A DNA stretch of 64,000 nucleotides, from contig DCUV01000040.1 in assembly GCA_002328585.1 (NCBI GenBank), positions 1 through 64,000 of the forward strand, in the 5' to 3' direction. The translations under genes and the position numbers were made by a program. Shown here piece by piece: positions 44,856-55,115 of this stretch. Source of the stretch: Spirochaetia bacterium UBA2205. Its GTDB lineage: Bacteria; Spirochaetota; UBA4802; UB4802. Every line of letters starts with the position of its first letter. Position 1 is the stretch's first letter. Below the pieces are notes generated by a model that did no database searches, was not told the origin of the DNA, and saw nothing but the letters and a program-made list of their open reading frames with translations.

Positions 44856-46034
44856 TTATTGACCACTGTTTACTTCTTCCATAAAATTAACAGATTTCCC
44901 AACCTTTTCAAGCATATAAGCTATTTCCATAAGAAAACGTCTTGATATATCGTCATAGTGATAATGAGTGGATATGTCTTTACATTTTTTTGAATAAAAA
45001 TTTCTTTCACCTTTATTTTTTATAAAAAACTCAACCGTCTTTGCCATTTGCATGGGAGCAAACCCGGTAGTAATAAGAGGTTGCAACCCCCTGTCCTTCA
45101 TAAATTCGTACATGCCACCAACAGGAGTAACAACAGGTGGGCATCCATAACTCATCGACTCAAGCATAGAAAGACAAAATCCTTCTAATGTTCTTGTTGG
45201 CACAATAGATAAATAACTTTTTTTATAAATCCAATTTTTTGCCTCATCGGAAATAGCTCCAAGTGTTATTATACAATAAGTAAGATGACTACCTTCTATT
45301 TTTCTTTTCAATGCTTCAAAATGTGTACCCGTACCTGCTATATAAAGTTTAATTTTATATTCTTTTAAATATTCCATCATATCAACCAGATGCAATACGC
45401 CCGTTCTTGAAACTATCCGTCTTATACAAAATAGTATCTTGTATCCATCTTTTATATCTTTTGATATCATTTCTTCTATATATTTTTCTTTTTTTGGTAA
45501 TGATTTGGTTATTGCAGGTTTGTCTACAGCTAATGGCAAATAAGTAGATTTTCTAAAATTATTATATGTTCTAACATAATTGTCCATCATATACTTTGAA
45601 GCAAAAAAAAGTACATTAGATGACCATGAGCGGTAAGTTTCAAACAGTCTCAAGGCATAATATTTAATATCTTTTTTCCCTATATTAAGAAGCCGCTCAA
45701 TATATGACGTGCCTTGTATCATAGACACAGTTGATTTTGATTTTAAACCCATTGAAAATTTATAAAGAGCATACATCTTTGTTGTATGGATAAAGGCTAC
45801 ATCATGTTTAATATTTTTTATAATAGCCTTACCAGCTAAAAAATTTCTTATTCTATATATCTTTAAATTCCCTTCTTCTTCAAAATCTTGTGAATCCGGT
45901 TTGAGCTCGTAAAAAAAACAAACAATTGATACTTCACAAAGCTCTGAAGCATACTTGCTAAATTTATAAGCAAACTCCCATGTTCCATTTTTCATGTCTT
46001 TACTAATATGATCAGATAATACAAGTAGTTTCAT
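44856..46034 (-). CDS. Glycosyltransferase family 4 (GT4) enzyme
   Basis: This 392-residue GT-B fold enzyme has the nucleotide-sugar-binding block IVPTRTLEGFCLSMLESMSYGCPPVV, with the EX7E Glu residues. The donor and linkage are unknown. I chose the ATG at 46034 (MKLLVLSDH) because AAGGA precedes it by six bases; an ATG six bases earlier touches it. It follows the other GT4 (46079-47179) and probably belongs to the same transcription unit. Confidence 0.88.
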   Translation of the reverse strand: MKLLVLSDHISKDMKNGTWEFAYKFSKYASELCEVSIVCFFYELKPDSQDFEEEGNLKIYRIRNFLAGKAIIKNIKHDVAFIHTTKMYALYKFSMGLKSKSTVSMIQGTSYIERLLNIGKKDIKYYALRLFETYRSWSSNVLFFASKYMMDNYVRTYNNFRKSTYLPLAVDKPAITKSLPKKEKYIEEMISKDIKDGYKILFCIRRIVSRTGVLHLVDMMEYLKEYKIKLYIAGTGTHFEALKRKIEGSHLTYCIITLGAISDEAKNWIYKKSYLSIVPTRTLEGFCLSMLESMSYGCPPVVTPVGGMYEFMKDRGLQPLITTGFAPMQMAKTVEFFIKNKGERNFYSKKCKDISTHYHYDDISRRFLMEIAYMLEKVGKSVNFMEEVNSGQ

Positions 46035-46078
46035 ATACATTCCTTATTTATAAAATATTATTTTGTTAACAACTTTCC

Positions 46079-47179
46079 TTATAAAGAAAAAATCCATTCA
46101 ATTAAAATCTTTGCATTACGTTTATTATTATGATTATCTTCTACAAATTTATAAGCATTTTGTGCATACTTTTGTAATAGTAATGGATTATTCATCAAAT
46201 TTAAAAAAAAATTATTCATTTTTTCTATACTACCTTCACAAAAACAACCTGCATTATATATATCTATTAAAACACCATAATCATAATTAAGGCTAATGGT
46301 GGGCACACCTGAAGCTGCTGCTTCAATTACAGTTAAAGGCCAATCCCCTTCCATATCGGAGGTAACAAAAAAAACCTTTGATTCTGCCAATAATTTATAT
46401 ATATCTTCATATTTAACAAATGGATAAAAAGTTAAATTTTTAAAATTACTTGCTATGGTTTTTATTTTATTAAAATAATCTTCTTTGCCAGAGACTGGAT
46501 TTGCTACTAACAAAAAATTATAATTTTTGTTCATACTGACAATTTTTAAATAACTTTCTGCATTTTTCCATTCATCACATCGTGCAATCCATGCCCCATC
46601 ATATTTTTTTTCTTTTACTTTAACAATTTTAGTAAGATCTATACCTTTTTTAAGAACTTTAACTTTTGTAATATCTGGATAACGTTTTAAAATATTTTCT
46701 TTTTCAATTTCATTTTGAGCAATGAGCAATGCAGAATTTTTAATGAGTAATGGAAAAAGAATACATTTTTTTCTCGAATTTTGATAATATCCTAAACTCT
46801 CAATATCATGCCCAAAAAAGAAAACAAATTGTATACCTAAAAATTTGCAAAAAAAAGCAAGCAGACAGGATTCTATTGTTAAGCCCAACTGCATGATAAT
46901 ATCTATTTCATGGTTTTTAATAAATTTGAAAAATTTTATAAATTTTAATAAAATAATATCTGATTCTTTATAAAGCTTTATAATATTAAAATTATCGGCA
47001 TCATCAAAATCAATAGTATCATATTCTGGTAGCAAAGTATAAATATTGGTATAATGATATAATTCTTTAACAAAATGATAAAGATGTATTGTTGCGCCAC
47101 CAAAGGTTCTTTTAGATGTTCTATTGAACATGGCTTCAGAATCTTTTGGAAATAAAACAGCAATATTTTTATTTATCAT
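46079..47179 (-). CDS. Glycosyltransferase family 4 (GT4) enzyme
   Basis: This 366-residue GT-B enzyme is very Asn/Lys/Ile-rich. Its C-terminal donor domain has VFFVTSDMEGDWPLTVIEAAASGVPTISL; the Glu pair of the EX7E-type motif is present. The composition differs from the flanking housekeeping genes and suggests lateral transfer. The sugar is unknown. Confidence 0.85.
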   Translation of the reverse strand: MINKNIAVLFPKDSEAMFNRTSKRTFGGATIHLYHFVKELYHYTNIYTLLPEYDTIDFDDADNFNIIKLYKESDIILLKFIKFFKFIKNHEIDIIMQLGLTIESCLLAFFCKFLGIQFVFFFGHDIESLGYYQNSRKKCILFPLLIKNSALLIAQNEIEKENILKRYPDITKVKVLKKGIDLTKIVKVKEKKYDGAWIARCDEWKNAESYLKIVSMNKNYNFLLVANPVSGKEDYFNKIKTIASNFKNLTFYPFVKYEDIYKLLAESKVFFVTSDMEGDWPLTVIEAAASGVPTISLNYDYGVLIDIYNAGCFCEGSIEKMNNFFLNLMNNPLLLQKYAQNAYKFVEDNHNNKRNAKILIEWIFSL

Positions 47180-47221
47180 ATCATGCCTACAATAGTAAAA
47201 TTAAAATTATTTTATTTTCAC

Positions 47222-48715
47222 TTATGTTATTTGCAACATTTCCTTTATTATTCTTATATCGTCTTTTGAAAATAACATTATTAAAATTAACATTATGTAT
47301 AGTATGGTAATGATTAAAGCAGATATCAATTCATTAAAAACATATTTAAAATATAAATTGTATGAGGAAATTAAAATAATTGTTATTAAAATTAATTTCC
47401 CATAGGTCAATAAGATTAATTTAATTTTAATATTTTCTTTCTTATACAAATATAAATGACCTGAATAATATATAACTCCATAAGTTATAACAACACTCAT
47501 GGCAGAACCAATAACTCCAAATAAAGAAATCAATGTAATATTTGATATAATGTTTATCATGGTTGATATCATAAGTATTCTTAATAAAATTTTTTGTTTA
47601 TCCATGCCCACTATAGTAATAGAAGCCACATTAAAAACCATCGGGAGAGCAAAAGATAAAATTTGCAAAACAGGAATAGCTTCCTTATATTTAGAACCAA
47701 AGATTAAATAAATTATATTTTTTGCAAAGAGATAAAATATAATCATAATATAGAATGAAGTTATTCCTAAATATTTACTCATTGTATCAAAAATAAATTG
47801 AAATTTGCCCATGTCATTTTCTTCTAGCGTCTTATAGAGCGTTGGCATTATAACTTTCCTTAAATTGTCAGGAATAAGTGAAATAGTGTCAATGAACATA
47901 AGAGCATTATTAAAAAGCCCAACGTAAGTAGTTCCTGAAATAAATGAAATAATTAATGGATTTATTTTAAATGTAAAATTCCAAAATATACTAATTAAAG
48001 AAAAAGGAATAACACTTTTTACAAATTTTACAAATATATTTTTGTTAAATATTATTGTAAATTTTTTAAAGGTTCTAATGGACAAAAGAAAAACAAATAA
48101 ATAAACAACAATTAATCTTGCAATACTAATGTGATAATAGTTCCCATGTAATACTATTACAAAAACAACACTAATAAAAAAGATAACAACATAAATGGAA
48201 TTAATTATTGCAGGAAAAATAAAATTTCTTTTTGCCTCATCAGCGGCATAATATGTTGTCATAAACTCATTCCCTATTCTTACCAAACCAAGAATCAAGA
48301 TTAGTTTTATTACATCATAATTATAACCTGTACAATAAAGTGAAAAGGCCATAAATAGATATACAATTACAGCCAAGGTTACCTTTAAACAAAAAGCATT
48401 GGTGAAATGTTCATTTTCATATTTGTTTTCTAAATTAATGGCTCTTATTAATGAAATGTTTATGCCTATATCTGTAATAGCAGAAAAAAAAGTTGCATAA
48501 GAAAGTGCTGTAGAAAATTCACCGAAGTGTTCTATGGAAAGATAACGAGCTACTATAATAGTAGCTATAAAGAAAAAGAATTTTTCTATCAACGAAGCAG
48601 AATTTACTATTGCAGAATCTAAAAAGAATTTTGATTTGTTATTTTTCAAATTTAAAAAATTTCCATTTTTCAATTGAAGGAGTGACATAATATTTAATTG
48701 CCATTCTTTAATCAA
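47222..48715 (-). CDS. Wzx-type polysaccharide flippase
   Basis: This 497-residue protein has about 12-14 membrane segments and belongs to the MATE/MVF-like Wzx family. The N-terminal block IVNSASLIEKFFFFIATIIVARYLSIEHFGEFS is typical. It should flip undecaprenyl-linked repeat units. A shorter start at 48685 is possible. No wzy polymerase is obvious in the window, so an ABC- or Wzy-dependent route cannot be decided here. Composition is extremely AT-rich. Confidence 0.88.
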   Translation of the reverse strand: MIKEWQLNIMSLLQLKNGNFLNLKNNKSKFFLDSAIVNSASLIEKFFFFIATIIVARYLSIEHFGEFSTALSYATFFSAITDIGINISLIRAINLENKYENEHFTNAFCLKVTLAVIVYLFMAFSLYCTGYNYDVIKLILILGLVRIGNEFMTTYYAADEAKRNFIFPAIINSIYVVIFFISVVFVIVLHGNYYHISIARLIVVYLFVFLLSIRTFKKFTIIFNKNIFVKFVKSVIPFSLISIFWNFTFKINPLIISFISGTTYVGLFNNALMFIDTISLIPDNLRKVIMPTLYKTLEENDMGKFQFIFDTMSKYLGITSFYIMIIFYLFAKNIIYLIFGSKYKEAIPVLQILSFALPMVFNVASITIVGMDKQKILLRILMISTMINIISNITLISLFGVIGSAMSVVITYGVIYYSGHLYLYKKENIKIKLILLTYGKLILITIILISSYNLYFKYVFNELISALIITILYIMLILIMLFSKDDIRIIKEMLQIT

Positions 48716-48748
48716 ATTGCTGTTATCATAAATTATGAGTATATATAC

Positions 48749-49879
48749 TTATGAATCATTATTATGGGATGATGTGATACTGCATATGATACCCTTTATC
48801 TGAGCCTTGAAGATTTCCCATTTACCTGTCCAGATATAGGGAATAAACCTTAGTAATCGCAACAATATTATAAATGCAATAGCAATAATTGCTGTAATTA
48901 TATTTAAATAAACTTTTATAAATCTAACCCTGTTTCTCATCACCCAATACGCAGAAAAGGAGCTATTTTCTTCCAATTCCGAACTTGCTCCAACCTTGTG
49001 ATAAATTTCAGAATTGCATACATGATAAAGCTTATATCCCTTTTTCAGAATCCTGTAACTATAATCTAAGTCTTCCATATACATAAAATAACTCTCATCC
49101 AGTAATCCTATATCTACTAAGATTCTTTTAGGAATCAACACATAACAAAAAGTTATAAAACGAACTTCTTTTATTGCTGACTTACTATGAATATTACTTT
49201 TATTCATGTTAATGTGAACCGCTCTTCCCAACCATTTGTTGAATTTTCCACCATCATACCATATAATTTCTGGTTTGCTGTAGTAGTATATCCTGCCTCC
49301 AAAAAGCCCACTATTTTGATTATTTTTATAAGCATCCATTAGTTTTCTAATAGAATCTTTGTTTATAACTGTATCGTTATTTAACAATATTATTGCATCA
49401 AAATCATTCTTTGCCAAAGTATATTTTATTCCTACATTATTCCCACCAGCAAATCCTAAATTTTCTCCTGTCTGTATGAAAATTAATGGATATTTTGTTG
49501 TTATATTCTGAAAATCTATATCTTTCAATGTGTCTTCTAATTCCGGCTTTCCACCTTTTTCAGCTTCTCTTCTTGTGTAATAAAAATAAGGGATCTGCTT
49601 TGTAACCGGAGGAAAAGAAAGATTTCTTAAAGGATTATCTTGCCGTAAGCAAACATCAAACTTCCCATCAGCCCATTCTTGCATATATTTTATAGAGTTG
49701 TTTTGCGAATTGTTATCCACCACGATAACCTGATAATTGGGATAATCATTCCTCAATACACTCTCCAAGCATTCAATTGTATCTACCCAGCCATTGTAGT
49801 TTAAGAGAATGATCGCCACTTTTGGCAATGATTCTACTTTATAAGGTAATAAAACATCTAAATTCATATTTTCAAACAT
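48749..49879 (-). CDS. GT2 rhamnosyltransferase-like enzyme
   Basis: This 376-residue enzyme is a GT-A fold protein of the WbbL type: IILLNYNGWVDTIECLESV, ENLGFAGGNNVGI, AIILLNNDTV (the metal-binding acidic motif) and MYMEDLDYSYRILKKGY. One or two membrane segments lie near the C-terminus (IITAIIAIAFIILLRLL). Relatives transfer rhamnose; the rfb genes at 51-54 kb would supply dTDP-rhamnose. Confidence 0.85.
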   Translation of the reverse strand: MFENMNLDVLLPYKVESLPKVAIILLNYNGWVDTIECLESVLRNDYPNYQVIVVDNNSQNNSIKYMQEWADGKFDVCLRQDNPLRNLSFPPVTKQIPYFYYTRREAEKGGKPELEDTLKDIDFQNITTKYPLIFIQTGENLGFAGGNNVGIKYTLAKNDFDAIILLNNDTVINKDSIRKLMDAYKNNQNSGLFGGRIYYYSKPEIIWYDGGKFNKWLGRAVHINMNKSNIHSKSAIKEVRFITFCYVLIPKRILVDIGLLDESYFMYMEDLDYSYRILKKGYKLYHVCNSEIYHKVGASSELEENSSFSAYWVMRNRVRFIKVYLNIITAIIAIAFIILLRLLRFIPYIWTGKWEIFKAQIKGIICSITSSHNNDS

Positions 49880-50243
49880 TTAAACAGTATTCTTTTGCAG
49901 AAACAAAAATTTTATTGCTATAATGAAATACTGGCTATTTAATAGCTCAAATCTTCACCGAAAATAGGATAATAATGAGTCATTCTGATAGAGTAAAACG
50001 GCTGAAGTAACACTTTACTACTCCGTCAACATGAAGGGAGCAGTCCTGAAGAATCTATTCTTTCATTCTCTCAAAGGCAAGATTCTTCGCTTCCCTCAGA
50101 ACGACTGTTGCTGCATCTCAAAATACATTTCCCCAACACCACTTTACATCTAACATCTAACATTTTTCATTTCCCATTGAAACTTTATGCTAACATCTAT
50201 CAACCATAAACTATAAACTATAAACCAAATTGCCATCCACCAA
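49880..50243. repeat. Intergenic region with a hairpin repeat
   Basis: There is no gene. At 50048-50088, GAAGAATCT and AGATTCTTC form a 9-bp inverted repeat within text similar to the dispersed repeats elsewhere. From 50150 the text is a degenerate run of short AACTATNNAC / CATCAACC words (50180-50240), which recurs at 51.1, 54.6, 55.5 and 60.9 kb. Confidence 0.5.
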
Positions 50244-50678
50244 TTATCTACCTGATGAATATTGCAACAACGCTATAATAAGTCCTGCCTGTGCCACTAC
50301 TGCAGTTAAAAATAAACCTACTATCCAGCGCAGTAAACTTCCATGACTTTTATGTATCTCAACATGTACTTGAGCTATCTCTTTAGTTACATCAGCCCGT
50401 ACCTGCTCTATCTCTCTGGTAAGCTTTAATTCTACTTCTTTTATCTCACCTCGTGTTTGCTCTATCTCTTTGGTAAGCTTTAATTCTACTTCTTTTATCT
50501 CACCTCGTGTTTGCTCTATCTCTTTGGTAAGCTTCAATTCGGACATCGTTACATCCTGCCGTGTGGCTAACTGATTATTTAAGATAGCCTCTTCTACCAG
50601 CTCAATAAATTCAGATAATAGCCTGGCCTTTGTCTCATCATCCTTAAATGCTTCGTATATCCTTAGTGCATATCCCAT
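50244..50678 (-). CDS. Coiled-coil membrane-tail protein, copy A
   Basis: This 144-residue protein has a charged helical start, a central coiled coil of three 18-residue tandem units (ELKLTKEIEQTRGEIKEV type) and a C-terminal membrane segment (LLRWIVGLFLTAVVAQAGLII). It resembles DUF1640/CCDC90-type proteins. A perfect AGGAGG lies before the ATG and a near-consensus promoter upstream. A second copy lies at 54620-55054. Its function is unknown; such tail-anchored coiled coils often organise membrane complexes. Confidence 0.75.
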   Translation of the reverse strand: MGYALRIYEAFKDDETKARLLSEFIELVEEAILNNQLATRQDVTMSELKLTKEIEQTRGEIKEVELKLTKEIEQTRGEIKEVELKLTREIEQVRADVTKEIAQVHVEIHKSHGSLLRWIVGLFLTAVVAQAGLIIALLQYSSGR

Positions 50679-50705
50679 GGGTACAATTCCTCCTGTTTTA
50701 TATAT

Positions 50706-50733
50706 AGTATACTATTTTCTATGAGCATGTCAA
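50706..50733 (-). promoter_or_regulatory. Sigma-70-type promoter for coiled-coil copy A
   Basis: On the minus strand: -35 TTGACA (50728-50733), 16-base spacer, -10 TATACT (50706-50711), about 27 bases before the ATG with AGGAGG between. The same sequence stands in the second copy. Confidence 0.8.
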
Positions 50734-50739
50734 AGTATT

Positions 50740-51152
50740 TTTTATGTATATACTATTACCCTATACGACGTTGGATTGGTTCATTTCGTCATTCTAAAGG
50801 GGCACGCAGTGTCCGAAGAATCCCATTCTCTGTCACAAACATTGATAATCTTGACCTTCGGCTCAGGATGACATATCAACCTCACCCCCAGCCCCTCTCC
50901 TTGGTAAGGCGAGGGGGGAGTGTTTTTTAAAATGTCATTTGGAACTTGATTCGGAATCTTATCTACTACGACAGATCCTGAAACAGGTCCAGGATGACAG
51001 TCGCTAACGCTCAGAACGACTGTTGCTGCATCTTAAAATACATTTCCCCAACACCACTTTACATCTAACATCTAACATTTCCTTTATAACACAATCAACT
51101 ATTCACCATATACCACCAACTAAATTACCATCCACTATCAACCAATAAACCA
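50740..51152. repeat. Intergenic repeat, copy A
   Basis: This segment contains text shared with 55116-55582 and 60530-60885: GAATCCCATTCTCTGTCACA, CTCACCCCCAGCCCCTCTCC, then AACTTGATTCGGAATC and a run of TAACATCTAACAT/AACCATCAACCA words. It lies directly 3' of rfbD. Copies A and B differ by a few bases and by about 54 bases of length. This type of text is a mobile intergenic repeat, not a gene. Confidence 0.75.
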
Positions 51153-51989
51153 TCACCCATTATGTAATCTGTTTAAACATTGGTGTAACGAATCGCGCCA
51201 GTAAGGGACGGAAATTCCAAGCTGTTTTTTTATCTTGCTTTTATCCATGACGCTATAGGGTGGACGCTTTGCCAGCGCTGGATAGTCGCTTGATACAACA
51301 GGCTCTATGGTACATGCTATGCCCATAATGTCCACTATTGCTTTTGCAAAATCGTACCAGCTTGCAACACCCTCATTGCTATAATGATACACCCCTTTCA
51401 AGGAACTATCGCCCACAATTTTTGAAAGTACTTGAGCCAAATCGCTAGCATAGGTTGGAGTGCCCACCTGGTCATATACCACCCGTAATGATTTTTTTTC
51501 TTTTGCAAGCCGTGCTATAGTCTTAACAAAATTATTGCCATAGGTTGAATAAAGCCATGAGGTGCGCACTATTGCATAATCAATATCGCTCGTTACAATT
51601 GCACGCTCGCCCTCATATTTTGAAGCACCATACGCTGAAATGGGGTCAGGCATGTCATCCTCAGTATAAGGTGTGTTTTTACTGCCGTTAAAAACAAAAT
51701 CCGTTGAAATGTGCACCAGCCTTATATTATGCATGCGTGCAACATTTGCAAGATTTTTTACAGCATCACGGTTAATGAAAAATGCCTGTTCCTTTTCCCT
51801 TTCAGCATTGTCCACCTGCGTATATGCTGCACAATTAATAATATGGGTAATAGTATGGCGCTCTACAAAGCCGCTGAGCATTTCACTATTGGTAATATCA
51901 AGCTCATCAACATCGGTAAAGATCCCATCAATCATGGTGTTAAGCTCTGACCCTAACTGCCCATGCGCACCTGTAACCAGGATGTTCAT
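51153..51989 (-). CDS. rfbD: dTDP-4-dehydrorhamnose reductase
   Basis: This 278-residue SDR enzyme makes dTDP-L-rhamnose in the last step. It starts MNILVTGAHGQLGSEL with the NAD(P) motif. STDFVFNGSKN, DPISAYGASKYEGE (YxxxK) and VRTSWLYSTYGNNF are family blocks. The ATG at 51989 overlaps the rfbC stop as TAATG. A truncated copy lies at 55583-56083. It carries AACTATCGCC at 51404-51413. Confidence 0.95.
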   Translation of the reverse strand: MNILVTGAHGQLGSELNTMIDGIFTDVDELDITNSEMLSGFVERHTITHIINCAAYTQVDNAEREKEQAFFINRDAVKNLANVARMHNIRLVHISTDFVFNGSKNTPYTEDDMPDPISAYGASKYEGERAIVTSDIDYAIVRTSWLYSTYGNNFVKTIARLAKEKKSLRVVYDQVGTPTYASDLAQVLSKIVGDSSLKGVYHYSNEGVASWYDFAKAIVDIMGIACTIEPVVSSDYPALAKRPPYSVMDKSKIKKQLGISVPYWRDSLHQCLNRLHNG

Positions 51990-52531
51990 TACACTTCTGC
52001 CTCGCGCAAGCATGGCAGGTTTTTATCTTTATCCGAACGCTTTATTACATCAAGCGGAAGTTCCCAATCAATAGCAAGCTCCCCATCAAAAGCATCAATG
52101 CCCCTGTCATGTGCTCGTGAATAAAAGTTATCTACCTTATACTGTACTATGGCATATTCTGAAAGTGCAATAAATCCATGAGCAAATCCCTTCGGTATAA
52201 AAAGAGCTTTTTTATTGCTGTGCGATAGTTCTATTGAAAAGTGTTTTCCATACGTAGACGAATCCTTCCGTATATCAACAGCGATGTCAAGAATGCTTCC
52301 ATAAACTGCACGTACCAGCTTGCTCTGTGCATAAGGATGCAATTGATAGTGTAGCCCACGCAAAACACCGTACGATGATTGTGATTCATTATCCTGTACA
52401 AATGTTGTAGTGCTAACGTTTTTTTTGAAAAGGTCATCCCGGTATATCTCACAAAAATAGCCTCGACTATCCTTAAATACTTCAGGAATAACTATAAAAA
52501 CGCCCGTCAATTCTGTTTCTATAAACTCCAT
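51989..52531 (-). CDS. rfbC: dTDP-4-dehydrorhamnose 3,5-epimerase
   Basis: This 180-residue cupin enzyme epimerises dTDP-4-keto-6-deoxyglucose. Blocks are DNESQSSYGVLRGLHYQ with the catalytic His, SILDIAVDIRKDSSTYG and IPKGFAHGFIAL. GGGGAATT precedes the ATG. It comes after rfbA with a 38-base gap and overlaps rfbD by one base. Confidence 0.95.
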   Translation of the reverse strand: MEFIETELTGVFIVIPEVFKDSRGYFCEIYRDDLFKKNVSTTTFVQDNESQSSYGVLRGLHYQLHPYAQSKLVRAVYGSILDIAVDIRKDSSTYGKHFSIELSHSNKKALFIPKGFAHGFIALSEYAIVQYKVDNFYSRAHDRGIDAFDGELAIDWELPLDVIKRSDKDKNLPCLREAEV

Positions 52532-52569
52532 AGTAATTCCCCTATAACTTAAATATTAATATTGTTAAA

Positions 52570-53454
52570 TTAAACCTTTATATTTTGCAATAATTTTTTT
52601 AAATACTGGCCATAGCCACTTTTAATTAATGGCTCGACAAGTTTTTCAAGCTGCTCCATTGTTATCCACTTATTATTATACGCAATCTCTTCAATACATG
52701 CTATCTTTAACCCCTGCCTGTGCTCTATTGTTTCAATAAAATTTGCAGCCTCCAGCATGCTTTCAAATGTACCCGTATCAAGCCATGCATAGCCGCGCCC
52801 TAAAAGCTCTACTTTGAGCTTGCCCTTTTCAAGGTACATCTGGTTTACCGTTGTTATTTCAAGCTCACCTCGCCATGAAGGTTTTACCTGCTTTGCAATT
52901 GCTACAACATCACCGGTATAAAAATAAAGCCCCACAACTGCATAGTTTGATTTTGGATGCTCTGGCTTTTCCTCAATACTTAATACATTACCATTAGTAT
53001 CAAACTCCACCACGCCATAGCGCTGGGGATCATTGACATAGTAGCCAAATACAACAGATTTTCTTTCATTTTCAACACATTGTTTGGATTTTTTTAATAT
53101 ATCCGTAAATCCATGTCCATAAAATACATTATCGCCCAATACCAGGCAGGCATCATCACCTGCTAAAAATTCTTCAGCTAATATAAATGCCTGTGCAAGC
53201 CCCTTGGGCTGTGGCTGTACTTTATAAGCTAATTTCAATCCCAACTGATTGCCATTGCCAAAAATTTTTTCAAATTTTGGAGTATCCTCGGGTGTTGATA
53301 GTATGAGTATTTCCTGTATGCCTGCAAGCATCAGCGTTGATAATGGATAGTATATCAATGGTTTATCATACACAGGCAACAACTGCTTACAAACCGGATA
53401 GGTAATTGGATAAAGCCTTGTACCACTTCCCCCTGCAAGTATAATCCCTTTCAT
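52570..53454 (-). CDS. rfbA: Glucose-1-phosphate thymidylyltransferase
   Basis: This 294-residue enzyme makes dTDP-glucose. The motif GIILAGGSGTRLYPITYPVCKQLLPVYDKP and VLGDNVFYG are intact. It overlaps rfbB by four bases (ATGA). Confidence 0.96.
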   Translation of the reverse strand: MKGIILAGGSGTRLYPITYPVCKQLLPVYDKPLIYYPLSTLMLAGIQEILILSTPEDTPKFEKIFGNGNQLGLKLAYKVQPQPKGLAQAFILAEEFLAGDDACLVLGDNVFYGHGFTDILKKSKQCVENERKSVVFGYYVNDPQRYGVVEFDTNGNVLSIEEKPEHPKSNYAVVGLYFYTGDVVAIAKQVKPSWRGELEITTVNQMYLEKGKLKVELLGRGYAWLDTGTFESMLEAANFIETIEHRQGLKIACIEEIAYNNKWITMEQLEKLVEPLIKSGYGQYLKKLLQNIKV

Positions 53455-54554
53455 ACTACCCCCAGACGCTCTCTATTATAACGCTCTCGTAATGGCTCCC
53501 ACCACCATTTATTATTGAGATACCATTCTACTGTTTTTGTTAACCCCGACTCAAATGTTTCTTCAGGTTTCCAGCCCAACTCTTTTTGTATTTTACCCGC
53601 ATCAATTGCATACCTCCTATCATGCCCCGGCCTGTCGGCTACATATTGAATTAAATCTTTATATGAAGTAATTTTTAATTTTTTTTCCTGTATTTTTTCA
53701 TTTCTGCTAACCGGATACTGTTCATCAAGTATTGAACATATCGTTGTAACCACATCAATATTCTTTCTTTCATTATGACCGCCAATGTTATAGGTTTGCC
53801 CTGTTTTTTTACTTGTAGCAACCAATACCAGGGCTTTTGCATGATCCTCAACATACAGCCAATCCCTGATCTGATCACCTTTACCATACACCGGCAATGG
53901 CTTACCTTCAATAGCATTTAAAATTATCAAGGGAACAAGCTTTTCAGGAAACTGATACGGTCCATAGTTGTTAGAACAATTTGTTATCACCACGGGAAGC
54001 TTATAGGTTCTATTCCATGCCCGTACTACATGGTCAGAGCTTGCCTTGGATGCAGAATACGGTGAGCTTGGATTATATGCCGTTGTTTCAGTAAAAAGGG
54101 GCAAAGTGCCTTTACAATCATCTGGATGCGGCAGATCCCCATATACCTCATCCGTTGAGATATGATGAAACATAAATTGTTTTTTTGTTTCATTGTCTGC
54201 ATGCTCATAATACCTGCGCGCTTCTTCAAGAAGTGTATAGGTGCCAACAATATTTGTACGTATAAATTCAGCAGGACCATCTATGGAACGATCAACATGA
54301 GATTCGGCTGCTAAATGCATAACAATAGCTGGCTTATATTCCTTAAAAATACGCTGGAGTGCAGAGCTATCACAAATATCCACCTTTTCAAAATTGTAAT
54401 GTTTATTTTCACTCACCAACCGTAAAGAATCAAGATTGCCGGCATATGTCAGCTTATCTACATTGACTACTATATGATCAGTGTGCTGTATTATATACCG
54501 TATCACTGCCGAGCCAATAAATCCTGCTCCACCCGTTACCATTATAACAGACAT
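53451..54554 (-). CDS. rfbB: dTDP-glucose 4,6-dehydratase
   Basis: This 367-residue SDR enzyme has VTGGAGFIGSAVIRYI, STDEVYGDL, YSASKASSDHVVRAW (YxxxK) and NNYGPYQFPEKLVPL. It is the first gene of rfbB-rfbA-rfbC-rfbD. GAGGT lies before the ATG. The whole set should supply dTDP-L-rhamnose for the O-antigen-like polysaccharide. Confidence 0.96.
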   Translation of the reverse strand: MSVIMVTGGAGFIGSAVIRYIIQHTDHIVVNVDKLTYAGNLDSLRLVSENKHYNFEKVDICDSSALQRIFKEYKPAIVMHLAAESHVDRSIDGPAEFIRTNIVGTYTLLEEARRYYEHADNETKKQFMFHHISTDEVYGDLPHPDDCKGTLPLFTETTAYNPSSPYSASKASSDHVVRAWNRTYKLPVVITNCSNNYGPYQFPEKLVPLIILNAIEGKPLPVYGKGDQIRDWLYVEDHAKALVLVATSKKTGQTYNIGGHNERKNIDVVTTICSILDEQYPVSRNEKIQEKKLKITSYKDLIQYVADRPGHDRRYAIDAGKIQKELGWKPEETFESGLTKTVEWYLNNKWWWEPLRERYNRERLGVV

Positions 54555-54619
54555 ACAATACCTCGTTTATGATTTATTATGGCATTTACTATAAACTATC
54601 AACCATCAACTATCCACAG

Positions 54620-55054
54620 TTATCTATGTGAAGCATATTGTAACAGCGCTATAATAAGCCCTGCTTGTGCCAACACTGCAGTTAAAAATAAACCTACTAT
54701 CCAGCGCAGTAAACTTCCATGACTTTTATGTATCTCAACATGTACTTGAGCTATCTCTTTAGTTACATCAGCCCGTACCTGCTCTATCTCTCTGGTAAGC
54801 TTGAGCTCTATTTCTTTCATCTCAGCCCGTACCTGCTCTATCTCTTTGGTTAGCTTTAATTCTACTTCTTTTATCTCGCCTCGTGTCTCTTCTATCTCTT
54901 TGGTAAGCTTTAATTCGGACATTGAAACATCCTGACGTGTTGCTATCTGATTATTTAATATCACCTGCTCTACCATCTCTATAAACTCGGACAATAGCCT
55001 TGCCTTTGTTTCATCGTCCTTAAATGCTTCGTATATCCTTAGTGCATATCCCAT
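54620..55054 (-). CDS. Coiled-coil membrane-tail protein, copy B
   Basis: This 144-residue protein is about 90% identical to copy A at 50244-50678. The tandem coiled-coil units have diverged (one reads IEQVRAEMKEI). The C-terminal membrane segment is nearly the same. It is preceded by the same promoter and AGGAGG. It lies upstream of rfbB with a truncated rfbD beyond it, as if a rfbD-coil block had been copied. Confidence 0.75.
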   Translation of the reverse strand: MGYALRIYEAFKDDETKARLLSEFIEMVEQVILNNQIATRQDVSMSELKLTKEIEETRGEIKEVELKLTKEIEQVRAEMKEIELKLTREIEQVRADVTKEIAQVHVEIHKSHGSLLRWIVGLFLTAVLAQAGLIIALLQYASHR

Positions 55055-55081
55055 GGGTACAATTCCTCCTGTTTTATATAT

Positions 55082-55109
55082 AGTATACTATTTTCTATGA
55101 GCATGTCAA
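55082..55109 (-). promoter_or_regulatory. Sigma-70-type promoter for coiled-coil copy B
   Basis: The element is identical to that of copy A: TTGACA (55104-55109), 16-base spacer, TATACT (55082-55087), on the minus strand. Confidence 0.8.
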
Positions 55110-55115
55110 AGTATT